DNA of 64,000 bases from Shinella granuli. Its GTDB lineage: Bacteria; Pseudomonadota; Alphaproteobacteria; Rhizobiales; Rhizobiaceae. This document shows, one piece after another, positions 1-9,708 of this stretch. The DNA lies in assembly GCF_004341885.1 (NCBI RefSeq), contig NZ_SLVX01000004.1:280718-344717 (forward strand), in the 5' to 3' direction. The notes below the pieces were generated by a model. That model had not been told where the DNA came from and made no database searches. It worked only from the letters and a program-made list of their open reading frames with translations. The position numbers and the translations under genes are program-made. The stretch's first letter is position 1, and each line of letters begins with the position of its first letter.

Positions 1-707
1 TCATGGGCTTCACCAGCGAACTGCAGGCCTCGCTCGCCTCCATCCAGAGCTACGTGCTGGCCGACGGCAAGGCGCCGAGCGAAGGCGACATCCTCGAGGC
101 GCGCCGCGCGGCCTCGGAGGACCTGCCCGAGGCGATCGGCTTCATCCGCTCCTCCACCAAGAAGATGGACGGCCTCATCAACGCCATCCTGAAGATTTCG
201 CGTGACGGGCGGCGGGAACTCAGGATCGAGCGCGTGGACATCAAGGCGCTCGTCGAGACGGGCGCGGCGGCCGTGGGTCACCAGGTCGGCGAATCCGACG
301 GCGAGGTCACCATCGACGACAAGCTGCCGACCGTCATTTCCGACCGGCTGTCGCTGGAGCAGGTTTTCGGCAACCTCTTCGACAATGCGATCAAATACCA
401 GGTGCCCGGCCGGCCGCTGCGCATCTCCGTCACCGCGAAGAATGGTGGCCGCGCCGGTTTCGTCATCGAGTTCACCGACAATGGCCGCGGCATCGCGCCC
501 GAAGACCACGAGCGGGTCTTCGAGCTGTTCCGTCGCTCGGGCACCCAGGACAAGCCCGGCGAGGGCATCGGCCTTGCGCATGTGCGTTCACTGATGCGCA
601 ATCTTGGCGGTGATATCGTCGTCCGATCCGAACTCGGGCAGGGGACGACCTTCGTGCTTCGTCTTCCGCCCGACCTCAGCAAAGTTGTCAGGAGTATGCA
701 GGCATGA
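1..707 (+). CDS. Sensor histidine kinase, C-terminal part (gene starts before the window)
   Basis: This is the C-terminal 234 residues of a two-component sensor kinase; the ATG at base 3 is probably internal. The ATP-binding domain is clear: an N box near residues 124-131 (NLFDNAIKY), a G1 box DNGRGI at 159-164 and a G2 region GEGIGLAH at 187-194. The helix before it reads SELQASLASIQ, which lines up with the phytochrome-kinase H box HDLQAPLRSIQ but has Ser where the phosphorylated His should be. The stop overlaps the next start (ATGA), so it is the first visible gene of a three-gene signalling operon. It may be a non-canonical kinase or a phosphatase. Confidence 0.85.
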   Translation, partial: MGFTSELQASLASIQSYVLADGKAPSEGDILEARRAASEDLPEAIGFIRSSTKKMDGLINAILKISRDGRRELRIERVDIKALVETGAAAVGHQVGESDGEVTIDDKLPTVISDRLSLEQVFGNLFDNAIKYQVPGRPLRISVTAKNGGRAGFVIEFTDNGRGIAPEDHERVFELFRRSGTQDKPGEGIGLAHVRSLMRNLGGDIVVRSELGQGTTFVLRLPPDLSKVVRSMQA

Positions 708-1150
708 ACGGACTGGGTAAGGAAGTCACCATCGTCATGATCGAGGATGATGAGGGCCATGCGCGCCTCATCGAGAAGAACATCCGCCGCGCCGGCGTGC
801 ACAACGAGGTCGTGCCCTTCACCAACGGCACCGATGCGCTCGATTTCGTGCTGGGCAAGGACCGCTCCGGCCTTGCGAGCGCCGGCAAGTTCCTGCTGAT
901 CCTGCTCGACCTCAACCTGCCGGACATGTCCGGCATCGATATCCTCCAGCGGATCAAGACCAATGCCCACACCAGGCGCCTGCCGGTCGTCATCCTGACG
1001 ACGACGGACGACGAGCGGGAAATCCAGCGCTGCTACGATCTCGGCGCCAATGTCTACATCACCAAGCCGGTGGAATACGAGAGCTTCGCCCATGCGATCC
1101 GCCAGCTCGGCCTGTTCTTCTCCGTGATCCAGATCCCCGAGACGCAGTAA
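704..1150 (+). CDS. Single-domain response regulator (Rcp1-like)
   Basis: The 148-residue protein is a lone receiver domain with no output domain. The acidic triad EDD is at residues 14-16, the phospho-acceptor Asp at about 69 in LLDLNLP, the switch Thr at about 100 and the conserved Lys at about 121 in ITKPV. This long receiver type usually partners bacteriophytochrome-like kinases, which fits the kinase fragment it overlaps by four bases. It ends immediately before the ATG of the next gene. It probably moves phosphate or signals between the flanking kinases rather than binding DNA. Confidence 0.93.
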   Translation: MNGLGKEVTIVMIEDDEGHARLIEKNIRRAGVHNEVVPFTNGTDALDFVLGKDRSGLASAGKFLLILLDLNLPDMSGIDILQRIKTNAHTRRLPVVILTTTDDEREIQRCYDLGANVYITKPVEYESFAHAIRQLGLFFSVIQIPETQ

Positions 1151-2206
1151 ATGAAGGAAGGCGCCGTCCGCATCCTCTATATCGACGATGATCCGATCCT
1201 CGCGCGGCTCGCCGAGCGTGCGCTCGGCCGTCTCGGTTACGAGGTGCTGCATGCCGAGGACGTGGAGCATGGCCGTGCGCTTTTCCAGGACGGTGGTTTC
1301 GATGCCGTCGTGCTCGACCACTTCCTGAAATCCGGCACCGGCCTTGCCTTCCTGAAGGAACTCGTCGATGCGCCGGGTGCCGTGCCGGTCGTCTATGTGA
1401 CGGGCTCCGACGACGCCCAGGTCGCCGTCGAGGCGCTGAAGGCGGGCGCGGCGGATTATGTCATCAAGTCGGTCGGCGACGACTTCATGCCGCTTTTGGC
1501 CAATGCACTCGGTCAGGCGCTGGAAAATGCCGAGCTGAAGCGTGCGAAGCTCCGCGCCGAGCAGGAGATCCGCGCCGCCAAGGAGCGGGCCGAGGTGCTT
1601 CTGGCCGAGGTAAACCACCGTGTCGGCAATTCGCTGGCGCTCGCCGCCGCCCTCATCCGCCTCCAGATGTCGAGCGCGTCCGACGAGGCGGTGAAGGAGG
1701 CCTTGTCGGAGACGCAGGCCCGCATCACCGCCATCGCGGGCATCCACCGCCGGCTCTACACATCGGAAGACGTGCGCCATGTAGATATGGGCGCTTATCT
1801 CTCGACGCTGCTTTCCGAACTCGACACGTCGATGAAGGGCCAGGGCTGCAACGTGCGGCTCAACCGCATGCTGGAACCGCTGCATGTGCCGACCGACCGG
1901 GCCGTCTCGCTCGGCGTCATCGTCACGGAACTCGTCACCAATGCCTTCAAATATGCCTATGGCGATATTGGCGGCGAGGTGCGTGTCGGCTTCACCCGCC
2001 TGGACCCGGAGACCGCGCTGCTCTTCGTCGAGGACGACGGCATCGGCTGGCGCGGCGATGGTCCGGTGCGCGGCACCGGCCTCGGCTCCAAGATCATCGG
2101 CGCCATGGCCACGAGCCTCGGTGCCAGGCTCGCCTATGCCAGCCGCACCGTCGGCACGCGCGCGGAACTGCTGGTGCGCATGGCCGATGCCGCACGGCAG
2201 GCATAG
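1151..2206 (+). CDS. Receiver domain fused to a HisKA_2-type histidine kinase
   Basis: The 351-residue protein starts with a receiver domain (DDD 12-14, phospho-Asp about 56 in VLDHF, Thr 84, Lys 106). A coiled linker follows, then a HisKA_2 dimerisation helix with the phospho-acceptor in [10 protein letters not shown] (His about 157). The C-terminal ATPase domain has [10 protein letters not shown] and EDDGIGW. HisKA_2/HWE kinases are enriched in Rhizobiales and often feed the general stress response. The start follows the upstream stop directly, so the three genes form one operon. A response-regulator-headed kinase is a plausible middle step of a phosphorelay; the input signal is unknown. 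Confidence 0.9.
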   Translation: MKEGAVRILYIDDDPILARLAERALGRLGYEVLHAEDVEHGRALFQDGGFDAVVLDHFLKSGTGLAFLKELVDAPGAVPVVYVTGSDDAQVAVEALKAGAADYVIKSVGDDFMPLLANALGQALENAELKRAKLRAEQEIRAAKERAEVLLAEVNHRVGNSLALAAALIRLQMSSASDEAVKEALSETQARITAIAGIHRRLYTSEDVRHVDMGAYLSTLLSELDTSMKGQGCNVRLNRMLEPLHVPTDRAVSLGVIVTELVTNAFKYAYGDIGGEVRVGFTRLDPETALLFVEDDGIGWRGDGPVRGTGLGSKIIGAMATSLGARLAYASRTVGTRAELLVRMADAARQA

Positions 2207-2280
2207 GGCGGAATACCGCACGACAAAGGACCCGGATGCAGGGACATCCGGGCCTTCGGGGAGGTCGGCGGGAAAGGCGC

Positions 2281-2457
2281 TTACTTGCAGACCTTGATCT
2301 TCTTGATGATCACGTTGCCGTAGTAGTCGTAGGACTTCACCTTCTTGATGAAGCAGTGCGGCTTGTAGCCGTAGCTGTAGTAGCCGGCCTGCGAGGGGGC
2401 GGCGAAGGAGATGGCGGCAACGGCTGCGATGGCGGCGGAAACGATGATCTTGCGCAT
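2281..2457 (-). CDS. Small secreted protein, function unknown
   Basis: This 58-residue protein has a clear signal peptide (MRKIIVSAAIAAVAAISFA, cleavage after about residue 24 at PSQA-GYY). The mature part is about 34 residues, rich in Tyr and Lys, with two Cys (CFIKKV near 35, KVCK at the end). The start is set by an AGGAGAG ribosome binding site; a longer in-frame reading to 2658 lacks one. Small periplasmic proteins of this form are common in rhizobia and mostly uncharacterised. I do not recognise a family. Confidence 0.7.
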   Translation of the reverse strand: MRKIIVSAAIAAVAAISFAAPSQAGYYSYGYKPHCFIKKVKSYDYYGNVIIKKIKVCK

Positions 2458-2594
2458 GGGGTCTCTCCTGATCGGTTGGGGATGAGCCTCTCTCATCCGG
2501 TGATCAGAAGGTCTCACATCGCCGCGCCCGCCGCTGTTCCGCAGGAAACAGGAAAAATGCCGCATCGCCCGGGACGATGCTGCGCGGCTGACTT

Positions 2595-2640
2595 CGAGCG
2601 CAATTCCAGAAAAAGGGCGACGCGGTTTTGCGTCCCGCAT
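2595..2640. repeat. Dispersed intergenic repeat, copy 1
   Basis: The segment contains GCAATTCCAG followed by CGGTTTTGCGTCC. The same two blocks in the same order and spacing occur at 46697-46733 (GCAATTCCAG, then CGGTTTTGCGTCC). Such short repeats are widespread between rhizobial genes. Confidence 0.5.
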
Positions 2641-2673
2641 CGCGGCGAAGCACGCCAAAGGTTGGCGGCCGGC

Positions 2674-2898
2674 TCAGAGAGTTGCGGAGGCTGCGCGCTT
2701 GCGGGATTTGCGGGCCGGCTTGGGCTCTGCCTCGACGGGCTCCTGCTGCAGGCGCAGGGCGCGCAGCCGGGCGGTCTTCTTTTCCCGCTCGGTCGCTTCG
2801 GCAGCGATGATGGTGCGGGCCGTCTGGTCGGTCGCAGCCGCCTTGTCCTGCGCAGAAAGTTTGACGGGGTTGAAGAATTTTTCCTTGGTCGCGGTCAT
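2674..2898 (-). CDS. Small charged protein, paralogue of the gene at 51201-51389
   Basis: The 74-residue protein begins MTATKEK and is dominated by Lys, Arg and Ala. Its central helix carries REKKTARLRALRLQ (about residues 38-51), nearly the same as REKKTAKLRMLRLA in the 62-residue protein at 51201-51389, which also begins MTAT. A third, more distant member is at 56085-56309. The start is supported by AAAGGAG seven bases upstream. It lies downstream of rpsU and cspA. A nucleic-acid-binding role is conceivable from the charge but not shown. Confidence 0.75.
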   Translation of the reverse strand: MTATKEKFFNPVKLSAQDKAAATDQTARTIIAAEATEREKKTARLRALRLQQEPVEAEPKPARKSRKRAASATL

Positions 2899-2975
2899 GA
2901 CGTCTCCTTTCTGGAGTGAGGTCCGACAGGACGGGCCGGGCGGCGGACTGCGTCACCCGGCGCGCTGATGGATGG

Positions 2976-3215
2976 TCAGCGGGCGGGACGCGCCGCACGC
3001 TTGGGCGCGGGCAGCAGGCCTTCGCGCTGCAATTTCTTGCGGGCGAGCTTGCGTTGGCGGCGAACCGCTTCGGCCTTCTCGCGGACCCGTTTTTCGGACG
3101 GCTTCTCATAGGCGCTGCGCGCCTTCATTTCGCGAAAGAGGCCTTCGCGCTGCATCTTCTTCTTCAGCACACGAAGCGCCTGGTCGACATTGTTGTCTCT
3201 GACGAGAACCTGCAC
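2976..3215 (-). CDS. rpsU: 30S ribosomal protein S21
   Basis: Translation from a GTG start gives 79 residues beginning [20 protein letters not shown], the standard S21 N terminus, followed by the family's EGLFREMK and a basic C-terminal tail ([14 protein letters not shown]). The GTG has AAAGGA upstream; in-frame extension to 3248 would add 11 residues not found in S21. S21 binds the small subunit near the anti-Shine-Dalgarno end and affects initiation. It lies close to cspA on the same strand, a grouping also seen in other rhizobia. Confidence 0.93.
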   Translation of the reverse strand: MQVLVRDNNVDQALRVLKKKMQREGLFREMKARSAYEKPSEKRVREKAEAVRRQRKLARKKLQREGLLPAPKRAARPAR

Positions 3216-3288
3216 GATATGTCCTTTCTCTCGCGGCTTGCGCCGCATTGGGGTCGATATGCCGCCGCTCGCCTCCGGAGCGGCCGCG

Positions 3289-3576
3289 TCACTTTCCGAT
3301 GCGAATGCTCGACGGCTTCAGCCAGGGACCGCCCTTGCCGGCGGCGGCTGTCGCCGTCTTGCGCGACGCAGGGGCGGCGGTTTCATCGGCATCGATGTCG
3401 CTATGGACGATGCGCCGCTCGAAATTCTCGTTGTCGAGCTGCACCCGATACTGGGCTTCTCCATGGTCGGCCGGCAGAACGCTGACGATCCGGCATGTCC
3501 GCTCGCCCGTCGCCGTACGGGTCAGGCCGGCCTTCAGAACGACGCGATCGCCGACGGCATGAGTTTTCCGGCTCAT
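3289..3576 (-). CDS. Conserved rhizobial hypothetical protein
   Basis: The 95-residue protein starts [17 protein letters not shown] and continues [24 protein letters not shown]. This reads as a small beta-rich domain, similar in feel to DNA- or RNA-binding barrel modules: an opening GDRV strand followed by an exchange of short strands. The C-terminal third is low-complexity Ala/Thr/Lys. An AAGGAGAAGGTC ribosome binding site fixes the start. It sits between cspA and rpsU on the same strand. No function can be assigned. Confidence 0.7.
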   Translation of the reverse strand: MSRKTHAVGDRVVLKAGLTRTATGERTCRIVSVLPADHGEAQYRVQLDNENFERRIVHSDIDADETAAPASRKTATAAAGKGGPWLKPSSIRIGK

Positions 3577-3602
3577 GACCTTCTCCTTCGGGGCTATGGA
3601 AA

Positions 3603-3628
3603 CAAAAAGGCCGGGTGTGACCCCGACC
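3603..3628 (-). terminator. Rho-independent terminator downstream of cspA (first copy)
   Basis: Read on the minus strand, GGTCGGG pairs with CCCGGCC (one G-U pair), and a run of five T follows. It lies 26 bases beyond the 18-mer repeat. Confidence 0.65.
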
Positions 3629-3654
3629 TCTTCCCGTCACTCAAACGCTCTGCC

Positions 3655-3672
3655 GCCAGTACATCCGTGGTC
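3655..3672 (-). repeat. 18-mer GACCACGGATGTACTGGC, copy 1
   Basis: The 18 bases occur exactly again at 54135-54152 and 55973-55990. This copy starts 19 bases after the cspA stop codon and ends 26 bases before a terminator. Confidence 0.8.
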
Positions 3673-3691
3673 GGCGGGCGGAATGACAATC

Positions 3692-3901
3692 TTAAACGGC
3701 GCGAAGGTTGTCGGCCGAGCTCTTGCCGGACTTGCGGTCGCGGACGATCTCGTAGCTGACCTTCTGGCCTTCGGCGAGCGAGCCGAGGCCCGAGCGCTCA
3801 ACGGCGGAGATGTGAACGAACACATCCGTCGCGCCATCGTCAGGCTGAATGAAACCGAAACCCTTGGTGCTGTTGAACCACTTTACGGTACCTGAATTCA
3901 T
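3692..3901 (-). CDS. cspA: Cold shock protein, CspA family (first paralogue)
   Basis: This 69-residue protein is a single cold-shock domain. RNP1 is seen in KGFGFIQP (residues about 14-21) and RNP2 in VFVHIS (about 27-32). The start [16 protein letters not shown] is standard. It binds single-stranded RNA or DNA as a chaperone. A second paralogue is at 55742-55951. Upstream is a roughly 120-base untranslated leader with a promoter-like pair at 4026-4055; long leaders are typical of cold-inducible csp genes. Downstream lie the conserved 18-mer and a terminator. Confidence 0.95.
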   Translation of the reverse strand: MNSGTVKWFNSTKGFGFIQPDDGATDVFVHISAVERSGLGSLAEGQKVSYEIVRDRKSGKSSADNLRAV

Positions 3902-4025
3902 AACGATATCCTTTCCATCGCTAGTGTAATCGGACGATATCTTGTCCGTTTTGATCGATCTTGAAAGGAAATCTGACAGAGCTTGAAGGCTCAAAGACAA
4001 AGGTCGCAAGCAGTTTTCGACATGT

Positions 4026-4055
4026 TCTATATAAAGTTTATTCGCGAAAACGCAA
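4026..4055 (-). promoter_or_regulatory. Putative sigma-70 promoter of cspA
   Basis: On the minus strand TTGCGT (4055-4050) and TATAGA (4031-4026) are separated by 18 bases. This predicts an mRNA leader of about 120 bases before cspA. The rest of 3902-4240 shows no gene. Confidence 0.45.
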
Positions 4056-4196
4056 TGGTTGGCCGGAATTTTTCTGACGGCCCCCGAGGGAAAAGCCGAA
4101 AAACGCAACGATTCGCTGATTTTATGTCGAGCTGGATTTATGGATTCGACAGTTTTATTTTCGCGCCCGTGGATGAAACGCAGGCATCGGACGAAG

Positions 4197-4222
4197 AAAG
4201 GATGGCGCCGCGCCATCCTTTT
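4197..4222 (-). terminator. Terminator of the fad operon
   Basis: AAAGGATGGC and GCCATCCTTT form a 10-base-pair stem with a five-base loop, 19 bases after the fadJ stop on the minus strand. Confidence 0.65.
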
Positions 4223-4240
4223 CCTGTCGATGCGCCTGCT

Positions 4241-6448
4241 TCAGGCCGCCTTCTTCGCCTCCGGTGCGAAGCGGCTGTAGAAGGTCTCGCCCTTGGCGGC
4301 CATGTCCTTCAGCAGCGGCGTCGGCTGGAAGTGGCTGCCGTATCGGGCGGCAAGCTTCTCGCAGAGCTCCACGAAGGTCTTCACGCCCATGCCGTCGATA
4401 TAGGAGAGCGTGCCGCCGGTATAGGGCGCGAAACCGAAGCCGAGGATGGAGCCGACATCGGCCTCGCGCGGATCGGTGACGATGCCCTCTTCCATGGTGC
4501 GGGCCGCTTCCAGCGCGATGGTGGCGAGCAGGCGCTGCTTGAGCACCTTCACATCGACATTTTCGGGCTTCTGCTGCGGATAGAGGTCTTTCAGCCCCGG
4601 CCACAGCTTCTTCTTCGCCGGCTTCGGCGGATAGTCGTAAAAACCCTTGCCGGCCTTGCGGCCGAGACGGCCTTCGCCTTCCACCAGCTTCGTCACCAGT
4701 TCCATATGGCGCGGATCGACCGATTCCGGCCCGAGATCGGCGATGGAGGCCTTGAAGATCTTGTAGGAGAGATCGACGGCCACCTCGTCATTGAGCGACA
4801 GGGGGCCGACCGGCATGCCGGCCATCTTCGCCGCATTCTCGATCATCGCCGCCGGTACGCCTTCGATCAGCATGTCATAGGCCTCCGCCATGTAGCGGAA
4901 GACGCAGCGGTTGACATAGAAACCGCGCGTGTCGTTGACGACGATCGGTGTCTTCTTGATCGCCGCGACATAGTCGAGCGCCGTGGCGAGCGCCCGATCA
5001 CCCGTCTCCTTGCCGAGGATGACCTCCACCAGCATCATCTTGTCGACCGGCGAGAAGAAGTGGATGCCGATGAATTGTCCGGGACGCTTCGAATTCTTCG
5101 CAAGGCCTGATATCGGCAGTGTCGAGGTGTTGGAGGCGAAGATGGCGTCCTCGCGCAGCACCGCCTCGATCTTCTCCGTGACCTCCTTCTTGACCGTGCG
5201 GTCCTCGAAGACCGCCTCGATGACGAGGTCGGCATCGGCGAGGCTGGCATAGTCGGGCGTCGGCGTGATGAGGGAGAGCAGCTTTTCGCCCTCTTCCTTC
5301 GTCATGCGGCCCTTGCCGATCGCACCGGTGACGAGCCCTTGCGAGACGCCCTTGCCCTTGTCGGCGGCCTCCTGGTCGCGGTCGATCAGCACGACCGGAA
5401 TGCCGGCGGCGGCCGTCACATAGGCGATGGAGGCACCCATGAAGCCGGCGCCGACGACGGCGACCTTCCTGAACTCCGCCTTCGGCTGGCCCGCCGGGCG
5501 GCGCGCGCCCTTGCCGAGTTCCTGCATGGAGACGAAGAGCGACCGGATCATCGAAAACGCTTCGGTCGTCTGGAGGATATGGGTGAAGTAGCGCTGCTCG
5601 ATCCTCAGCCCCGTCTCGAAGGGCACTTGCAGGCCCTCATAGACGCATTTGAGGATGGCGAGCGCGCCCGGATAATTGCCCGCGGTCTCGCGGCGCAGAA
5701 TGGCGGGCGCTGCCGGCCAGAGCTGCGCGGCGGCCGGCGTCCAGATGCCGCCGCCCGGTGCCTTGAACCCCTTTTCATCCCAGGGCTGGACGGGCTTCAG
5801 GCCGTCCTTGATCATCTGCTTTGCCGCGGGGATGAGCTGGTCCGGCTCGACCACCTGATGCACGAGGTTCATCGCCTTGGCGCGCGCGGCCGTCAGCGAG
5901 GAGCCTGTCGTCATCATCTGGAGGGCGTTCTGCGCATTGGCAAGCCGCGGCACGCGCTGGGTGCCGCCGGCGCCCGGGAAGAGGCCGACCTTGACTTCCG
6001 GCAGCGCGATCTTGACCGACTTGGCGTTCGAGGCGACGCGGCCGTGGCAGGCGAGCGACATTTCGAACGCGCCGCCCATGCAGGTGCCGTTGATGGCGGC
6101 GACCCACGGCTTGCCGCAGGTTTCGAGCTTGCGGAACAGCCAGGTCATGCGCCCGGTCGCCTCGAAAAGCTTTTCGACGGCGGTGGCCGGGTCCTTCGCC
6201 TTCGCCTCCTTCAGGAGATCGAAGCTCGCCTGGATCATCGAAAGATCGGCGCCGCCGGAGAAGGAGCTTTTTCCGGAGGTGATGACGACGCCCTTGACCG
6301 CGCTATCCGCCACGACCTGGTCGACGATCTTTTCCAGCTCGTCCATCACCTCGATGGTGAAGACGTTCATCGACTTTTCCGGCATGTCCCAGGTGACGAG
6401 CGCAATGCCGTCGGCGTCGGTCTCGATGGTGAAATTCTTGTGGCTCAT
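4241..6448 (-). CDS. fadJ: Fatty-acid oxidation complex, alpha subunit (enoyl-CoA hydratase / 3-hydroxyacyl-CoA dehydrogenase)
   Basis: The 735-residue bifunctional enzyme hydrates trans-2-enoyl-CoA and oxidises the resulting 3-hydroxyacyl-CoA with NAD. The N-terminal crotonase domain shows GGAFEMSLACH and LPEVKVGLFPGAGGTQR. The dehydrogenase domain opens with the dinucleotide motif VVGAGFMGASIAY near residue 330 and continues through NTSTLPIS and GIHFFSPVDKMMLVE. The length suits FadB/FadJ. It is the third gene after fadE and fadA on the same strand, so one operon supplies the core of the beta-oxidation spiral. FadB and FadJ cannot be separated by eye. Confidence 0.93.
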   Translation of the reverse strand: MSHKNFTIETDADGIALVTWDMPEKSMNVFTIEVMDELEKIVDQVVADSAVKGVVITSGKSSFSGGADLSMIQASFDLLKEAKAKDPATAVEKLFEATGRMTWLFRKLETCGKPWVAAINGTCMGGAFEMSLACHGRVASNAKSVKIALPEVKVGLFPGAGGTQRVPRLANAQNALQMMTTGSSLTAARAKAMNLVHQVVEPDQLIPAAKQMIKDGLKPVQPWDEKGFKAPGGGIWTPAAAQLWPAAPAILRRETAGNYPGALAILKCVYEGLQVPFETGLRIEQRYFTHILQTTEAFSMIRSLFVSMQELGKGARRPAGQPKAEFRKVAVVGAGFMGASIAYVTAAAGIPVVLIDRDQEAADKGKGVSQGLVTGAIGKGRMTKEEGEKLLSLITPTPDYASLADADLVIEAVFEDRTVKKEVTEKIEAVLREDAIFASNTSTLPISGLAKNSKRPGQFIGIHFFSPVDKMMLVEVILGKETGDRALATALDYVAAIKKTPIVVNDTRGFYVNRCVFRYMAEAYDMLIEGVPAAMIENAAKMAGMPVGPLSLNDEVAVDLSYKIFKASIADLGPESVDPRHMELVTKLVEGEGRLGRKAGKGFYDYPPKPAKKKLWPGLKDLYPQQKPENVDVKVLKQRLLATIALEAARTMEEGIVTDPREADVGSILGFGFAPYTGGTLSYIDGMGVKTFVELCEKLAARYGSHFQPTPLLKDMAAKGETFYSRFAPEAKKAA

Positions 6449-6492
6449 GATGGGATTCCTCTTCCCTGAAATCTTTTGCGGAGCGGCCGGTT

Positions 6493-6565
6493 GCCCCTCA
6501 TCCGCCTGCCGGCACCTTCTCCCCGTGAACGGGGAGAAGGGACATGCCGCGCCGTCGCCGTTCCC
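6493..6565. repeat. Rhizobial palindromic intergenic repeat
   Basis: The core CCTTCTCCCCGT and ACGGGGAGAAGG (6515-6540) are perfect inverted arms of 12 bases around GA, embedded in CCTCATCCGCCTGCCGGC. The form resembles rhizobial intergenic mosaic (RIME-type) elements. It sits between fadA and fadJ and may shape the mRNA there. Confidence 0.65.
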
Positions 6566-6573
6566 CCTCGCCC

Positions 6574-7782
6574 TCAGACCCGTTCGACGATCGTCGCCGT
6601 GCCCATGCCGGCGCCGATGCAGAGCGTGACGAGGGCGGTGTTGAGGTCGCGGCGCTCCAGTTCGTCGAGCACGGTGCCGAGGATCATCGCGCCGGTGGCG
6701 CCGAGCGGATGGCCCATGGCGATCGCCCCGCCGTTGACGTTGATCCTGTCATGCGGGATGTCGAAGGCCTGCATATAGCGCAGCACGACGGCGGCGAAGG
6801 CCTCGTTCAGCTCGAAGAGGTCGATGTCGGACAGCTGCATGCCGGTGCGGGCGAGCAGCTTTTCCGTGACATCGACGGGGCCGGTCAGCATCAGCGCCGG
6901 ATCGGAGCCGATATTGGCGAAGGCCTTGATGCGGCCGCGCGCCTTCTTTCCGAGGATGTTGCCGCCTTCCTTCGAGCCGAGCAGCACGGCGCTAGCGCCG
7001 TCGACGATGCCGGAGGAATTGCCGGCATGGTGCACATAGGTGATGCCCTCGATTTCCGGATGGGCCTGGATGGCGACGGCCTCGAAGCCGCCCATCTCGC
7101 CGGGCATCTGGAAGGAGGGCTGGAGCTGGGCGAGCGCCTGCATGTCCGTGCCGGGGCGCATGTGCTCGTCATGGGCGAGGATGGTGAGGCCGTTGATATC
7201 CTTCACCGGCACGACGGATTTTTCGAAATAGCCGCTCTGCCAGGCATGGGCGGCGCGCTTCTGGCTCTCGACGGCATAGGCATCGACATCGTCGCGCGAA
7301 AACCCGTATTTCGTGGCGATGAGATCGGCCGAGACGCCCTGCGGCATGAAATAGGCCGGGAAGTTGACCGAGGGGTCCATGAACCAGGCGCCGCCCGACA
7401 TGCCGAGCCCGATGCGCGACATGCTCTCGACGCCGCCGGCGATCACGAGGTCGTCGGCCCCTTGCGCGATCTTCGCCGCGCCGAAATTCACGGCGTCGAG
7501 GCCGGAGGCGCAGAAGCGCGAGATCTGCATGCCCGGCGCGCGGGTCGAATAGCCGGCTTCGAAGGCGGCGGCCTTGGGGATCACCGCGCCCGCATCCATG
7601 ACGGGATCGACGCAGCCCATGACGATGTCGTCGACTTTCGCCGTATCGAGCCCGTTGCGGTCGCGCACCGCCTCCAGCACCTTGGCGGCGAGGCGGACGG
7701 ACGGCACTTCATGCAGCGAGCCGTCCTTCTTGCCGCGCCCGCGCGGGGTGCGCACATGATCGTAGATGAAGACGTCGGTCAT
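6574..7782 (-). CDS. fadA: Acetyl-CoA C-acyltransferase (thiolase)
   Basis: The 402-residue thiolase cleaves 3-ketoacyl-CoA to acetyl-CoA and a shortened acyl-CoA. The acyl-accepting Cys lies in [13 protein letters not shown] (near residue 90), the His in [15 protein letters not shown] and the second catalytic Cys in CIGAGMGTA near the C terminus. Length and motifs match the family throughout. It lies between fadE and fadJ, all co-directional. It presumably forms the beta subunit of the complex with the alpha subunit downstream. Confidence 0.93.
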   Translation of the reverse strand: MTDVFIYDHVRTPRGRGKKDGSLHEVPSVRLAAKVLEAVRDRNGLDTAKVDDIVMGCVDPVMDAGAVIPKAAAFEAGYSTRAPGMQISRFCASGLDAVNFGAAKIAQGADDLVIAGGVESMSRIGLGMSGGAWFMDPSVNFPAYFMPQGVSADLIATKYGFSRDDVDAYAVESQKRAAHAWQSGYFEKSVVPVKDINGLTILAHDEHMRPGTDMQALAQLQPSFQMPGEMGGFEAVAIQAHPEIEGITYVHHAGNSSGIVDGASAVLLGSKEGGNILGKKARGRIKAFANIGSDPALMLTGPVDVTEKLLARTGMQLSDIDLFELNEAFAAVVLRYMQAFDIPHDRINVNGGAIAMGHPLGATGAMILGTVLDELERRDLNTALVTLCIGAGMGTATIVERV

Positions 7783-7849
7783 TGGTCTCTTCTCCCTGGG
7801 CGGCGCAGCGGCGCCGTCAAACTCGCAATGGATCGTCTGATTCTAGAGG

Positions 7850-9646
7850 CTAGAACGCCTCGGCCGAAAGCGCCATCATCGTCTCGGCGCCGGCCTCGAT
7901 GCGGGTCTTGCGCAGCGCCGTTTCCGGCATCAGCCGCTCCATGAAGAATGTTGCCGTGACCAGCTTGTTCTTCAAAAAGTCTTCGCGCTCGCCCGCGCCG
8001 GCCGCAATTCCGTCCTCGGCGGCTTTCGCGATCTTCGCCCACATATAGCCGATGACGACGAGGCCGAAGAGATGCATGTAGTCGGTCGAGCCGGCACCGG
8101 CATTGTCGGGCTTGGCCATGGCGTTCTGCATGAACCACATGGTTCCGGCCTGGAGATCGTTCAAGCCCTTCTTCAGGTGCTTGGTGAAATAGGCCAGCTT
8201 CTCGTCATTGCGGTTCTCCTCGCAGAAATCGCCGATCTCCTTGAAGAGCGCCATCACGGCGCGACCGCCGTTCATGCCGAGCTTGCGGCCGACGAGGTCG
8301 AGCGCCTGGATGCCGTTGGCGCCCTCGTAGATCATGGCGATGCGCGCGTCGCGCACATAATGGCTCATGCCGTGCTCTTCGATATAGCCGTGGCCGCCAA
8401 AGACCTGCTGGGCCATGACGGCGTGGTCGAAACCCTTGTCGGTCAGGACGCCCTTGAGGATCGGCGTCATCAGGCCGAGCAGGTCGTCGGCGGCCTGGCG
8501 TTCCTTCTCGTCGGCGGCGCGGTGGGCGATGTCGGATTTCAGCGCCGTCCAGAGCGTGAAGGCGCGGCCGCCCTCGGTCCAGGCCTTGATGGTCATCAGC
8601 GTGCGGCGGATATCCGGGTGGACGATCAGCGGATCGGCCTTGCCATCGGGGTTCTTGACGCCGGAGAGCGAGCGGCCCTGCAGGCGCTCGCGGGCATAGT
8701 GGGCGGCGTTCTGGTAGGCGATCTCGGCGATCGACAGGCCCTGCAGGCCGACGCCGAGGCGGGCCTCGTTCATCATCACGAACATGGCGTTGAGGCCCTT
8801 GTTCTCCGCGCCGATGAGGAAGCCTTTCGCCGCGTCATAGTTCATGACGCAGGTGGCGTTGCCGTGGATGCCCATCTTGTGCTCGATGGCGCCGCAGGAC
8901 ACGCTGTTGCGGTCGCCCGGCGTGCCGTCGTCCTTCAGCAGGAATTTCGGCACGATGAACAGCGAGATGCCCTTGGTGCCCTCGGGCGCGCCCTCGATGC
9001 GGGCGAGGACGAGGTGCACGATGTTGTCGGACATGTCGTGCTCGCCGGCGGAGATGAAGATCTTCTGGCCGGAAATCCTGTAGGAACCGTCGCCCTGCGG
9101 CACGGCCTTGGTGCGCAGCAGGCCGAGATCGGTGCCGCAATGGGGCTCCGTCAGGTTCATCGTGCCGGTCCAGGTGCCCTCGACCATCTTCGGCAGGTAG
9201 GCGGCCTTCTGCTCGTCGGAGCCGTGCACGAGGATCGCGGCGATCGCGCCCTGCGTGAGGCCCGGATACATGGTGAGCGCCATGTTGGCCGAGGACATGT
9301 ATTCGCCGACGGCGGTGTGCAGCACGTAAGGAAGGCCCTGGCCGCCGAATTCCTCCGGCACCGCAAGGCCGATCCAGCCACCCTGGCGGTAGAGGTCGTA
9401 GGCGGCCTTGAAACCCCTGGGGGTCGTCACCGTGGCGTCGTCGTGGCGCTTGCAGCCCTCCTGGTCGCCGGAAAGGTTGACCGGGAACAGCACCTCTTCT
9501 GCCAGTTTCGCGGCCTCGCCGGCGATCGCCTCCAGCATGTCGCCCGTGGCATCGGCAAAACCGGGCAGGTTGTTGTACCGTTCGAGCGCCAGGACGTCGT
9601 TCAGGATGAAAAGCGTGTCATTCACGGGGGCCTTGTAGATCGGCAT
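7850..9646 (-). CDS. fadE: Acyl-CoA dehydrogenase (long form with extra C-terminal domain)
   Basis: The 598-residue flavoprotein catalyses the first oxidation of beta-oxidation. It contains [10 protein letters not shown] for FAD/substrate contact, the [17 protein letters not shown] region, and [19 protein letters not shown], where the catalytic Glu of this subfamily lies. The extra ~150 residues at the C terminus place it with the long acyl-CoA dehydrogenases related to DmdC rather than the ~380-residue type. It is the promoter-proximal gene of the fad operon; a perfect palindrome at 9709-9732 lies 63 bases before its start. Substrate chain length is not evident. Confidence 0.92.
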   Translation of the reverse strand: MPIYKAPVNDTLFILNDVLALERYNNLPGFADATGDMLEAIAGEAAKLAEEVLFPVNLSGDQEGCKRHDDATVTTPRGFKAAYDLYRQGGWIGLAVPEEFGGQGLPYVLHTAVGEYMSSANMALTMYPGLTQGAIAAILVHGSDEQKAAYLPKMVEGTWTGTMNLTEPHCGTDLGLLRTKAVPQGDGSYRISGQKIFISAGEHDMSDNIVHLVLARIEGAPEGTKGISLFIVPKFLLKDDGTPGDRNSVSCGAIEHKMGIHGNATCVMNYDAAKGFLIGAENKGLNAMFVMMNEARLGVGLQGLSIAEIAYQNAAHYARERLQGRSLSGVKNPDGKADPLIVHPDIRRTLMTIKAWTEGGRAFTLWTALKSDIAHRAADEKERQAADDLLGLMTPILKGVLTDKGFDHAVMAQQVFGGHGYIEEHGMSHYVRDARIAMIYEGANGIQALDLVGRKLGMNGGRAVMALFKEIGDFCEENRNDEKLAYFTKHLKKGLNDLQAGTMWFMQNAMAKPDNAGAGSTDYMHLFGLVVIGYMWAKIAKAAEDGIAAGAGEREDFLKNKLVTATFFMERLMPETALRKTRIEAGAETMMALSAEAF

Positions 9647-9708
9647 GCTGGGGTCCTCACCTGTCCCGCGGACATGGGTCCGCTCCTTGAGATCGGATAC
9701 TATAAAAC

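Noticed and set aside
278..2221. 647-codon open frame antisense to the two-component operon
   Set aside because: Shadow frame without domains; the three plus-strand genes overlap and carry full signalling motifs.
2458..2658. Upstream extension of the secreted 58-residue gene
   Set aside because: It would hide the signal peptide; the internal ATG has a good ribosome binding site.
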